DNA of 52,613 bases from Streptomyces sp. ISL-98 (GTDB taxonomy: Bacteria; Actinomycetota; Actinomycetes; Streptomycetales; Streptomycetaceae): assembly GCF_018614055.1 (NCBI RefSeq), contig NZ_JAGGPB010000077.1, positions 1 to 52,613 of the forward strand, given 5' to 3'. A program made the translations under genes and the position numbers. Every line of letters begins with the position of its first letter. Position 1 is the first letter of the stretch. Positions 26,017 to 34,056 of this stretch are shown here, one piece after another. The notes below the pieces were generated by a model. The model had not been told where the DNA came from and searched no databases. It saw nothing but the letters and a program-made list of their open reading frames with translations.

Positions 26017-26298
26017 ATGGTTGAGCGCCGCGTCACCGTCGGCTGGGCCGAGGGCCTGCACGCCCGGCCCGCCTCCATCTTCGTCCGCGCAGCGACCGCC
26101 TCGGGCGTCCCCGTGACGATCGCCAAGGCCGAAGGCAACCCGGTCAACGCGGCCTCCATGCTCGCGGTGCTCGGCCTGGGTGCGGCGGGTGGCGAAGAGA
26201 TCGTGCTCGCCTCCGAGGCCGACGGCTCCGACGCCGCTCTCGACCGCCTGGCGAAGCTGGTCTCCGAGGGCCTGGACGAGCTTCCCGAGACCGTCTGA
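26017..26298 (+). CDS. ptsH: Phosphocarrier protein HPr
   Basis: A 93-residue HPr of the phosphoenolpyruvate sugar phosphotransferase system; it passes phosphate from EI to the sugar-specific EIIA proteins. The active site His15 is in GLHARPAS and the region around NAASMLAVLGLGA corresponds to the regulatory-serine loop. The ATG at 26017 with AAGGG upstream is preferred over one five codons earlier, giving the same length as S. coelicolor HPr. It is monocistronic: a DasR operator lies just upstream and a strong terminator just downstream. No other pts gene is in the window. Confidence 0.96.
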   Translation: MVERRVTVGWAEGLHARPASIFVRAATASGVPVTIAKAEGNPVNAASMLAVLGLGAAGGEEIVLASEADGSDAALDRLAKLVSEGLDELPETV

Positions 26299-26320
26299 AC
26301 CCCGGACGAGCAAATTCTTG

Positions 26321-26370
26321 AGAAGGAGCCGCGTCCCCGAAATTCTTCGGGGGACGCGGCTCCTTCTTTT
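26321..26370 (+). terminator. Intrinsic terminator of ptsH
   Basis: Left arm 26321-26341 (AGAAGGAGCCGCGTCCCCGAA) is shown here only by its ends; it pairs with 26346-26367 with one bulged G and is followed by TTTT. It lies 22 bases after the stop. Confidence 0.95.
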
Positions 26371-26450
26371 ATGCGGCGCGATACGCCGAAGAATGCGGGC
26401 AGCGCGAATTGACCCCCGCCAATTCACCCTCTTTGTATACGGCGCACCTG

Positions 26451-27140
26451 TTAATGACGCCCACTCGCCGTGTTTACGGCATGTTGCGAAGTCCTCACAC
26501 GCTCCCGGTCCCGGTCCGGCTGCCGCAACCGGTGTACCGCGACCGCCCGTTCGGCGTGCAGCGCCATGAGAGACCTGGCGCGCTCCGCGTCACCGCGCGC
26601 CACGGCGTCGACGATCGCGCCGTGTTCGGCCCACGACTCGACGGGGCGCGCGTGCTGCTCCACGGCGTACATCCAGGCGATCTTGTGCCTGAGCTGAGTG
26701 AGCAGCGCCGTCAGGCCTGGGCTGCCGGAAGCCTGGGCGAGCGTTTCGTGGAACCAGCCGCCGAGTGAGCGCAGGTCCTCGCCCTCACCCCGGCGAGCCC
26801 GCTCCTGACCCAGCCTGACCAGCCCACGCAGCACCTTGAGGTGCGCGTCGGTGCGCCGCTGGGCGGCGCGGGCCGCGCTCAGCGGCTCCAGCAGCGTCCT
26901 GACCTCCAGGAGGTCGGCGGCCTCCTGCTCGGTCGGCTCGGCGACACACGCACCGGCGTGCCGGCGGGTGGTGACGAACCCCTCGGATTCCAGGGTGCGC
27001 AGGGCTTCGCGCACCGGGACGCGCGAGACACCGTAACGACGCGCAAGCAGCTCTTCGGTGAGCCGGCTGCCGCGCTGGAAGACACCGGAGACGATGTCGT
27101 CACGGATCGCCGTGCATACCGATTGCGCGGGAATGCGCAT
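26451..27140 (-). CDS. GntR family (FadR/FCD type) transcriptional regulator
   Basis: A 229-residue regulator. The N-terminal winged helix (about 5-68) reads AIRDDIVSGVFQRGSRLTEE, then ARRYGVSRVPVREALRTLESEGFV, the hallmark of GntR proteins. The C-terminal FCD effector domain (about 75-215) has metal-binding type residues in GGWFHETLAQASGSP and WAEHGAIVDAVARGDAERA. The effector is probably a small carboxylate, but cannot be named. The last 15 residues are charged and free. It is convergent to ptsH and 196 bases from the end of the M23 peptidase gene; no linked target operon is obvious. Confidence 0.92.
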   Translation of the reverse strand: MRIPAQSVCTAIRDDIVSGVFQRGSRLTEELLARRYGVSRVPVREALRTLESEGFVTTRRHAGACVAEPTEQEAADLLEVRTLLEPLSAARAAQRRTDAHLKVLRGLVRLGQERARRGEGEDLRSLGGWFHETLAQASGSPGLTALLTQLRHKIAWMYAVEQHARPVESWAEHGAIVDAVARGDAERARSLMALHAERAVAVHRLRQPDRDRERVRTSQHAVNTASGRH

Positions 27141-27261
27141 GACCTGACCTCCGCCTTAATCCCCGCGAAACGCGGTCGATTGACGCTTGTTCAGCGACTC
27201 TATTGCAGAGGCGGGGAATTTCCGAAGGGAGGCCGGAATCCATGGATATCTTTTGGCCAAG

Positions 27262-27295
27262 CCGAAGGCCCCGGCGGGGAAGCCGGGGCCTTCGG
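27262..27295 (-). terminator. Intrinsic terminator of the M23 peptidase gene
   Basis: Perfect 14-bp stem CCGAAGGCCCCGGC (27262-27275) with 27282-27295, loop GGGGAA. It lies 41 bases past the stop of the minus-strand gene. Confidence 0.88.
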
Positions 27296-27336
27296 GGAAA
27301 GCAGAGGCGAGTCGGACCGCGTCGCCGGAGTCGGGG

Positions 27337-28158
27337 TCAGATGCTGACGCCGTGCGCGCGCAGGTACGCGGTCGGGTCCATGTCGGAGCCGTAGTCGGGC
27401 GTCGTACGGGCCTCGAAGTGCAGGTGCGGGCCGGTCGAGTTGCCGGTCGAACCCGAGAGGCCTATCTGCTGGCCGGTGGTGACGGCCTGTCCGACGGAGA
27501 CGCCGATGGACGACAAGTGCCCGTACTGCGTGTACGTACCGTCGTTCATCCTGATGACGATGTTGTTGCCGTACGCGCCGCCCCAGCCGGCCTCGACGAC
27601 GGTGCCGCGGCCGACGGACACGACGGAACTGCCGGACGGCGCACGGAAGTCGACACCGGAGTGGCTGCCGGAGGACCAGAGCGAGCCGCCGGCGTTGTAG
27701 CCGGTGGTCACGACGGAACCGGCGACGGGAAGGGTGTAGCTGTTGAGGCGCTTGCGCTCGGCGGCGCGGGCGGCACGCTCCTTGGCCGCGCGCTCCTCGC
27801 GCACCTTCTTGGCCCTCGCCTCCGCGGCGGCCCTGGCCTCGCGCTCGGCTTCGGCCTTCCGCTCCGCCTCGGCCTTGCGGGCGGCCTCCGCCTTGACGGC
27901 GGCCTGTCGCTGGGACTCGGCCTGGGCCGCGATCTGGTCGGCGAGGGAGTCGCCGATGACGAGGGCCTGGGTCAGGCCGGTGTCCGCGACGGAGTGGGCC
28001 GCGTCGGCGCTGGTGTCACTGCCGGCGGCGAGGGCCGGAGAGGCCAGGCCTCCGATGACGCCGGTCGTCGCGAGGGCGGCAACGCCCGCCATGTTCGCAC
28101 TCTTGCGCGTCAGACGGCTCGGACGACGGTGCTTCCCGGTGGGACGGGTGAACGCCAT
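27337..28158 (-). CDS. Secreted M23 (LytM) metallopeptidase with coiled coil
   Basis: A 273-residue exported cell-wall endopeptidase. The twin-basic N-terminus (KHRRPSRLTRK) and hydrophobic stretch 23-44 ending SPALAAG form a signal peptide. Residues 75-138 are a continuous Ala/Lys/Glu/Arg coiled coil. The LytM domain (140-273) has zinc ligands His166 and Asp170 (HSGVD) and His247 with catalytic His245 (HLHFE), so it is probably active on peptidoglycan cross-bridges or stems. Its long leader carries a c-di-AMP riboswitch, so expression is tied to that second messenger. A terminator follows. The ATG at 28158 has GAAAGG upstream. Confidence 0.95.
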   Translation of the reverse strand: MAFTRPTGKHRRPSRLTRKSANMAGVAALATTGVIGGLASPALAAGSDTSADAAHSVADTGLTQALVIGDSLADQIAAQAESQRQAAVKAEAARKAEAERKAEAEREARAAAEARAKKVREERAAKERAARAAERKRLNSYTLPVAGSVVTTGYNAGGSLWSSGSHSGVDFRAPSGSSVVSVGRGTVVEAGWGGAYGNNIVIRMNDGTYTQYGHLSSIGVSVGQAVTTGQQIGLSGSTGNSTGPHLHFEARTTPDYGSDMDPTAYLRAHGVSI

Positions 28159-28171
28159 GGAGTGGCTGATC

Positions 28172-28335
28172 CTTTCCTTCCTTCTCGCCTACCGGGTTAG
28201 CTGACGGGTTCGGAGCAGGAAGGTCTCCTACGGACCCCTCCGTGCGTACGCGCACAGAGGCCGTCCGATTCACCCCAGGGACTGAGTGGGTCCCCGGCTC
28301 CCCAGGCTCGCGCCTGACGGGGACTCGGCGATGAC
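28172..28335 (-). promoter_or_regulatory. c-di-AMP (ydaO-yuaA type) riboswitch in the M23 peptidase leader
   Basis: On the minus strand the leader reads, in order, CGCCGAGTCC, GAGCCTGGGGAGCCGGGGA, GGGGTGAATCGGACGG, GTAGGAGACCTTCCTGCTCC, GAACCCGTCAGCTAACCC and GGTAGGCG. These are the conserved blocks of ydaO-type riboswitches as found before rpf and peptidase genes in Streptomyces. The outer CGCC/GGCG pair closes stem P1. It ends about 15 bases before the peptidase start, so ligand binding should reduce expression of the cell-wall hydrolase. Confidence 0.93.
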
Positions 28336-28382
28336 TGTCCGGTGCCGCGGATGCGGCGCATTGCTGACGAACAGCCGGACAG

Positions 28383-28412
28383 ACGCTAAACGGGACATCT
28401 GTCAATCACCAA
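28383..28412 (-). promoter_or_regulatory. Candidate promoter of the riboswitch-controlled peptidase
   Basis: TTGGTG (plus positions 28407-28412) and TAGCGT (28383-28388) on the minus strand are separated by 18 bases, about 50 bases before the riboswitch. The -35 has four of six consensus bases. Confidence 0.45.
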
Positions 28413-28485
28413 ACAGACACGAGGTTTTGTAACGCACCCCACAGGCCAGACAGGCAACCTCCACAACAAAAGGGACATACAGGAA

Positions 28486-28517
28486 GGACCCCGGCGGCCT
28501 GTAGGCCACCGGAGTCC
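28486..28517 (-). terminator. Intrinsic terminator of the M16 peptidase pair
   Basis: Arms 28486-28499 and 28504-28517 pair over 14 bp around TGTA; on the minus strand the two mismatches become G:U pairs. A TTCCTGT tract follows. It lies 53 bases after the M16 stop. Confidence 0.8.
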
Positions 28518-28569
28518 CTCTATTCCGTCCCTCTATGCCCCATTACGGGGGCATTTGGCGCGCGGCTGA

Positions 28570-29976
28570 TCAGCCGGCCACCACCTTCACCTCGCCGATG
28601 CCGAGCGCCCTGACCGGCTCCTCGATCTGGGACGCGTCCCCGACAAGGATCGTGACCAGACGGTCGGCAGGGAAGGCGCTGATGGCCGCTGCGGTGGCCT
28701 CCACCGTGCCGGTCTCGACGAGACGCGCGTACAGCTGGGCCTGGAAGTCGTCCGGCAGCTGCTGCTCGACCTGGTCGGCGAGCGTGCCGGCGACGGCCGC
28801 GGCCGTCTCGTACTTCAGCGGTGCGACGCCCACCAGGTTCTGTACGGCGACATCGCGCTCGGCGTCGGTCAGGCCCTCCTCCGCGAGGGTGCGCAGCACC
28901 TTCCAGAGGTCGTCCAGCGCCGGGCCCGTGGACTCGGTGTCCACGGAGCCGCTGATCGCGAGCATCGCGGCGCCCGGGGCCCCTTCCGGGCCGGAGGGGG
29001 CCGCGGAGCGCAGCACCTGGCCATAGGCGCGCACGCCGTACGTGTAGCCCTTCTCCTCGCGCAGGACACGGTCCAGGCGGGAGGTGAGCGTGCCGCCCAG
29101 GCAGTACGTACCGAGGACCTGGGCCGGCCAGACACGGTCGTGCCTGTCCGGGCCGATGCGCCCGATGAGGAGCTGCGTCTGGACCGCGCCGGGACGGTCG
29201 ACGATGACCACGCGGCCCGTGTCGTCCGCCGTCACCACCGGGACGGGGCGGGGCTCGGCGGTGTTGCCCGTCCAGGCGCCCAGGGTGTCGGCCAGCACGA
29301 CATCGAGATCGGTGCCTTCGAGGTCGCCGACCACTACGGCGGTGGCGGTCGCGGGACGCACGTGCGCCTCGTAGAAGCCCCTCACGGCGGCGGAGTCGAT
29401 GCGCTCCACCGTCTCCTCCGAGCCCTGGCGCGGCCGCGACATGCGCGAGCCGGCGGGGAAGAGCTCCTTGGAGAGCTGCTTGGCGGCCCGACGGGACGGG
29501 TTGGCCGTCTCGTGCGGGATCTCGTCGAGCCGGTTGCGCACCAGTCGCTCGATCTCGCTGTCCTCGAAGGCGGGCGCGCGCAGCGCGTCGGCGAGCAGGC
29601 CGAGCGCCTTGGGCAGCCGGGAGACCGGGACCTCCAGGGAGACCCGTACGCCGGGGTGGTCGGCGTACGCGTCGAGCGTGGCGCCGCAGCGCTCCAGCTC
29701 GGCGGCGAACTCCTCGGCGGAGTGCTTGTCGGTGCCCTCGGAGAACGCCCGCGCCATGATCGTGGCAACGCCGTCGATGCCCTCGGGCTCCGCCTCCAGC
29801 GGGGCGGCGAGGAAGATCTCCACGGCCACGACCTGCTGGCCGGGGCGGTGGCAGCGCAGCACGGTCAGACCGTTGGGCAAGGTGCCGCGCTCGGGGGCGG
29901 GGAAGGCCCACGGCTGGGCGGTGCCCGCCTTCGGCTGCGGGTGGAACGTCATGCTCACGGCTGCGGTGTCGGTCAC
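28570..29976 (-). CDS. M16 family peptidase, non-catalytic-type subunit
   Basis: A 468-residue M16 protein without the HxxEH zinc site in its N-terminal domain, and with the R/Y motif region EEKGYTYGVRAYGQ in the C-terminal half. In two-subunit M16B peptidases this is the substrate-positioning partner. The GTG start at 29976 overlaps the stop of the upstream subunit as GTGA and has GGAAGGGG 7 bases before it, so the pair is translated one after the other; an ATG at 29952 is an alternative. No signal peptide is visible. Confidence 0.92.
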   Translation of the reverse strand: MTDTAAVSMTFHPQPKAGTAQPWAFPAPERGTLPNGLTVLRCHRPGQQVVAVEIFLAAPLEAEPEGIDGVATIMARAFSEGTDKHSAEEFAAELERCGATLDAYADHPGVRVSLEVPVSRLPKALGLLADALRAPAFEDSEIERLVRNRLDEIPHETANPSRRAAKQLSKELFPAGSRMSRPRQGSEETVERIDSAAVRGFYEAHVRPATATAVVVGDLEGTDLDVVLADTLGAWTGNTAEPRPVPVVTADDTGRVVIVDRPGAVQTQLLIGRIGPDRHDRVWPAQVLGTYCLGGTLTSRLDRVLREEKGYTYGVRAYGQVLRSAAPSGPEGAPGAAMLAISGSVDTESTGPALDDLWKVLRTLAEEGLTDAERDVAVQNLVGVAPLKYETAAAVAGTLADQVEQQLPDDFQAQLYARLVETGTVEATAAAISAFPADRLVTILVGDASQIEEPVRALGIGEVKVVAG

Positions 29977-31361
29977 TTGTCCGCCCCTTCCTGCGCGTCG
30001 GTCTCGTCGGCGGCGGCATCGGCGTCGGCCGTGCCCGCGGTGTCGGCGGTGTCGTCGGCGTGTGTGGGCTCGTACACCAGCACCGCCCTGTTGTCCGGGC
30101 GCAGCCGGGCCTTCGCCGCGGCCTTGACCTCGTCCGCCGTGATGTCGAGGACGCGCTGGACCGCGGTCAGGGCGAGCTGCGGGTCGCCGAACAGGACGGC
30201 GTACCGGCACAGTTCGTCGGCGCGGCCCGCTACCGTACCGAGCCGGTCCAGCCACTCGCGCTCCAACTGGGCCTGCGCGCGCTCCATCTCCTCGGGCGTG
30301 GGGCCCTCGGCGGCGAACTTGGCCAGCTCTTCGTCGACGGCACGCTCGATGTCGGGCACCTCGACACCGGCCGACGTCTTGACGTCCAGCCAGCCGAGCG
30401 AGGGTGCGCCGGCCAGGCGCAGCAGCCCGAAGCCGGCCGCGACGGCCGTCTGGTCGCGGCGCACGAGGCGGTTGTGCAGCCGGGAGGACTCGCCGCCGCC
30501 GAGGACGGTGAGCGCCAGGTCCGCGGCGTCGGCCTCGCGGGTGCCGTCGTGGGGCAGCCGGTAGGCGGCCATCAGCGCGCGGGCCGGGACCTCCTCGTGG
30601 ATCTCCTCACGCAGCTCCTTGCCGATGATGTCGGGCAGGGTGCCGTCGCGCGGCGGCTGCTTTCCGTCGTGGGACGGGATGGAGCCGAAGTACCTCTCGA
30701 TCCAGGCGAGCGTCTGCTCCGGGTCGATGTCGCCGACGACCGAGAGCACCGCGTTGTTGGGTGCGTAGTACGTACGGAAAAAGGTGCGCGCGTCTTCGAG
30801 GGTCGCGGCGTCCAGGTCGGCCATCGAGCCGATCGGCGTGTGGTGGTACGGGTGGCCCTCCGGGTAGGAGAGGGCGGTCAGCTTCTCGAACGCCGTGCCG
30901 TACGGCACGTTGTCGTACCGCTGGCGGCGCTCGTTCTTGACGACGTCGCGCTGGTTCTCCATGGACTCGTCGTCGAGCGCGGAGAGCAGCGAGCCCATCC
31001 GGTCGGCCTCCAGCCACAGGGCCAGCTCCACCTGGTGGGTGGGCATCGTCTCGAAATAGTTGGTGCGCTCGAAGCTGGTCGTGCCGTTGAGCGAACCGCC
31101 CGCACCCTGCACCAGCTCGAAGTGGCCATTGCCCTTGACTTGCGCCGAGCCCTGGAACATCAGGTGCTCGAAGAGGTGAGCAAGACCGGTACGGCCATTG
31201 ACCTCGTGGCGCGAACCGACGTCGTACCAGAGGCAGACCGCGGCGACCGGGGTCAGGTGGTCCTCGGAAAGCACCACGCGCAGGCCATTGGCCAGCCGGT
31301 GCTCAGTCGCTGTCAGGCCGCCGGAACCGGCCTGCGCTGTGGCCGTGTGACCCATGGGCAT
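29973..31361 (-). CDS. M16 family zinc metallopeptidase, catalytic subunit
   Basis: A 462-residue M16B peptidase. The inverted zinc motif HLFEH (62-66) with the third ligand Glu in DVVKNERRQR about 80 residues later is intact. The rest follows the family: the middle AYYAPNNAVLSVVGD-like segment and a C-terminal inactive half. The final 35 residues are an acidic Ala/Asp/Thr tail. The start at 31361 (MPMGHTATAQ) is chosen for GAAGGG upstream; another ATG lies two codons inside. It probably forms a heterodimer with the overlapping next gene and degrades peptides in the cytoplasm. It is divergent from parC. Confidence 0.94.
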   Translation of the reverse strand: MPMGHTATAQAGSGGLTATEHRLANGLRVVLSEDHLTPVAAVCLWYDVGSRHEVNGRTGLAHLFEHLMFQGSAQVKGNGHFELVQGAGGSLNGTTSFERTNYFETMPTHQVELALWLEADRMGSLLSALDDESMENQRDVVKNERRQRYDNVPYGTAFEKLTALSYPEGHPYHHTPIGSMADLDAATLEDARTFFRTYYAPNNAVLSVVGDIDPEQTLAWIERYFGSIPSHDGKQPPRDGTLPDIIGKELREEIHEEVPARALMAAYRLPHDGTREADAADLALTVLGGGESSRLHNRLVRRDQTAVAAGFGLLRLAGAPSLGWLDVKTSAGVEVPDIERAVDEELAKFAAEGPTPEEMERAQAQLEREWLDRLGTVAGRADELCRYAVLFGDPQLALTAVQRVLDITADEVKAAAKARLRPDNRAVLVYEPTHADDTADTAGTADADAAADETDAQEGADK

Positions 31362-31587
31362 GTACGTCCCTTCGATCGCGATATGGAGAAGTCCTGCCAC
31401 TGTATGCAAGCGCGCTGACACCTGGCGAAGTTCCCGGGCCGCGTACGCCCTCAGGGAACGCCCGTGGAGCGCCCCGGGAGAGCGCTACGGACGGGTCGAG
31501 GTCGGCGTTGTCAGTGCGCAGGTCCACAATGGTCCGCATCAGGTCCAGAACTTGCCCCGACAGAACCGCGAAGGAGCCGCAGCCGCG

Positions 31588-34041
31588 ATGGCCCGCCGCA
31601 GCACGAAGACCCCGCCGCCGGACGATGCGTTCGAGGAGAAGATCCTCGATGTCGACGTCGTCGACGAAATGCAGGGCTCCTTCCTCGAGTACGCGTACTC
31701 GGTGATCTACTCGCGAGCGCTGCCCGACGCCCGCGACGGCATGAAGCCGGTGCACCGCCGCATCGTCTACCAGATGAACGAGATGGGGCTGCGGCCCGAC
31801 CGCGGCTATGTGAAGTGCGCCCGCGTCGTCGGCGAGGTGATGGGTAAGTTGCACCCGCACGGCGACGCGTCGATCTACGACGCGCTCGTGCGGATGGCGC
31901 AGCCCTTCTCGATGCGCCTGCCGCTGGTCGACGGCCACGGCAACTTCGGCTCCCTCGGCAACGACGACCCGCCGGCCGCCATGCGGTACACGGAATGCCG
32001 GATGGCCGACGCCACCTCGCTGATGACCGAGTCGATCGACGAAGACACGGTCGATTTCGCGCCGAACTACGACGGGCAGGAGCGGGAGCCGGTCGCGCTT
32101 CCCGCGGCGTATCCGAACCTGCTGGTCAACGGTGCGTCCGGAATCGCCGTCGGCATGGCGACGAACATGCCGCCGCACAACCTGGGCGAGGTCATCGCCG
32201 CCGCCCGCCATCTGATCAAGCACCCCGGTGCCGACCTCGACACCCTGATGCGTTTCGTCCCCGGTCCCGATCTGCCGACCGGTGGCCGGATCGTGGGCCT
32301 CGGCGGCATCAAGGACGCGTACGAGAAGGGGCGCGGCACCTTCAAGATCCGCTCGACGGCCACCGTGGAGAACGTCACGGCACGCCGCAAGGGCCTGGTC
32401 GTCACGGAACTGCCCTTCACCGTCGGCCCGGAGAAGGTGATCGCCAAGATCAAGGACCTGGTCTCGTCGAAGAAGCTCCAGGGCATCGCGGACGTCAAGG
32501 ACCTCACCGACCGCATGCACGGGCTGCGTCTGGTCATCGAGATCAAGAACGGCTTCGTCCCCGAGGCGGTGCTTGAGCAGCTCTACAAGCTGACGCCGAT
32601 GGAGGAGTCCTTCGGCATCAACAATGTGGCGCTGGTGGACGGTCAGCCGCTGACGCTGGGCCTGAAGGAGCTGCTGGAGGTCTACCTCGACCACCGCTTC
32701 GAGGTCGTACGGCGCCGCAGCGAGTTCCGCCGCACCAAGCGGCGCGACCGGCTGCACCTGGTCGAGGGCCTGCTCGTCGCCCTGCTCGACATCGACGAAG
32801 TCATCCGGCTCATCCGCTCCAGCGACAATTCGGCGCAGGCGAAGGAGCGGCTGATCGAGCACTTCTCGCTGAGCGAGATCCAGACGCAGTACATCCTGGA
32901 CACCCCACTGCGCCGGCTCACCAAGTTCGACCGGATCGAGCTGGAGAGCGAGCGCGACCGGCTGAACGGCGAGATCGACGAGCTGACCGGGATCCTGGAG
33001 TCGGACGCGGAGCTGCGCAAGCTGGTCTCCTCCGAACTGGCCGCGGTCGCGAAGAAGTTCGGCACCGACCGGCGCACGGTACTGCTGGAGTCCGGCGCTT
33101 CGCCGGTCGCCGCGGTGCCGCTGGAGGTCGCGGACGACCCCTGCCGCGTGCTCCTGTCGTCGACCGGGCTGCTCGCCCGTACGGTCACCGGCGAGCCTCT
33201 CGCCATGGACGACGCCCGGCGTGCCAAGCACGATGTGATCGTCTCGGCCGTGCCGGCCACGGCGCGCGGCGATGTGGGCGCGGTGACGTCGGCCGGGCGG
33301 CTGCTGCGGCTCGCCGTGATCGACCTGCCCCAGTTGCCGTACACGGCCTCCGCGCCGACCCTCTCGGGCGGGGCGCTGGTCTCGGAGTTCCTGTCGCTGG
33401 AGGAGGGCGAGACGCTGGTCTGTCTCACCACGCTCGACGAGTCCTCGCCGGGTCTCGCGCTCGGCACCGAGCAGGGTGTGGTCAAGCGGGTCGTGCCCGA
33501 CTACCCCGCCAACAAGGACGAGTTGGAGGTCATCACCCTCAAGGACGGTGACCGGATCGTCGGCGCGGCCGAGCTGCGCACCGGAGAGGAGGACCTGGTC
33601 TTCATCACGGACGACGCCCAGCTGCTGCGCTACCCGGCGGGCCAGGTCAGGCCGCAGGGCCGTCCGGCGGGCGGCATGGCGGGCATCAAGCTCGCGGACG
33701 GCGCCAAGGTGATCTCGTTCACCGCGGTGGATCCGGCGGCGGATGGCATGGTCTTCACGGTGGCCGGAGCGGCGGGCACCCTGCTCGGCGATTCGGAGAC
33801 CTCGGCGAAGCTGACGCCGTTCGACCAGTACCCGCGCAAGGGCCGGGCCACGGGCGGCGTGCGCTGCCACCGGTTCCTCAAGGGCGAGGACATCCTCATC
33901 CTGGCCTGGGCGGGCGCGGCTCCGCCCCGGGCGGCGGCGAAGAACGGCACACCGGTGGAGCTGCCGGAGCCGGACCCGCGCCGCGACGGCTCGGGCACAC
34001 CGCTGACGACGGCGGTGGCGGCGCTGGCGGGCCCGGTCTAG
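31588..34041 (+). CDS. parC: DNA topoisomerase IV subunit A
   Basis: An 817-residue type IIA topoisomerase subunit that cuts and rejoins DNA during decatenation and partners ParE (40637-42757). The winged-helix breakage domain has the catalytic Tyr134 in AMRYTECRM; then come the coiled-coil gate and a C-terminal beta-pinwheel built of repeats such as VRVLLSSTGLLAR and EDLVFITDDAQLLRY. The quinolone region reads HPHGDASIYDALVRM, with Ala94 at the position of E. coli GyrA Ser83 and Asp98 at Asp87. The ATG at 31588 has AAGGAG 11 bases upstream. True gyrA lies elsewhere in Streptomyces, so the position near parE supports parC. Confidence 0.93.
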   Translation: MARRSTKTPPPDDAFEEKILDVDVVDEMQGSFLEYAYSVIYSRALPDARDGMKPVHRRIVYQMNEMGLRPDRGYVKCARVVGEVMGKLHPHGDASIYDALVRMAQPFSMRLPLVDGHGNFGSLGNDDPPAAMRYTECRMADATSLMTESIDEDTVDFAPNYDGQEREPVALPAAYPNLLVNGASGIAVGMATNMPPHNLGEVIAAARHLIKHPGADLDTLMRFVPGPDLPTGGRIVGLGGIKDAYEKGRGTFKIRSTATVENVTARRKGLVVTELPFTVGPEKVIAKIKDLVSSKKLQGIADVKDLTDRMHGLRLVIEIKNGFVPEAVLEQLYKLTPMEESFGINNVALVDGQPLTLGLKELLEVYLDHRFEVVRRRSEFRRTKRRDRLHLVEGLLVALLDIDEVIRLIRSSDNSAQAKERLIEHFSLSEIQTQYILDTPLRRLTKFDRIELESERDRLNGEIDELTGILESDAELRKLVSSELAAVAKKFGTDRRTVLLESGASPVAAVPLEVADDPCRVLLSSTGLLARTVTGEPLAMDDARRAKHDVIVSAVPATARGDVGAVTSAGRLLRLAVIDLPQLPYTASAPTLSGGALVSEFLSLEEGETLVCLTTLDESSPGLALGTEQGVVKRVVPDYPANKDELEVITLKDGDRIVGAAELRTGEEDLVFITDDAQLLRYPAGQVRPQGRPAGGMAGIKLADGAKVISFTAVDPAADGMVFTVAGAAGTLLGDSETSAKLTPFDQYPRKGRATGGVRCHRFLKGEDILILAWAGAAPPRAAAKNGTPVELPEPDPRRDGSGTPLTTAVAALAGPV

Positions 34042-34056
34042 TCCGGCCTAGTCCGC

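Noticed and set aside
31303..33870. 855-codon open frame on the minus strand
   Set aside because: Antisense to parC; no domain seen, and rich in His/Arg/Gln as expected for the complement of GC-rich codons.
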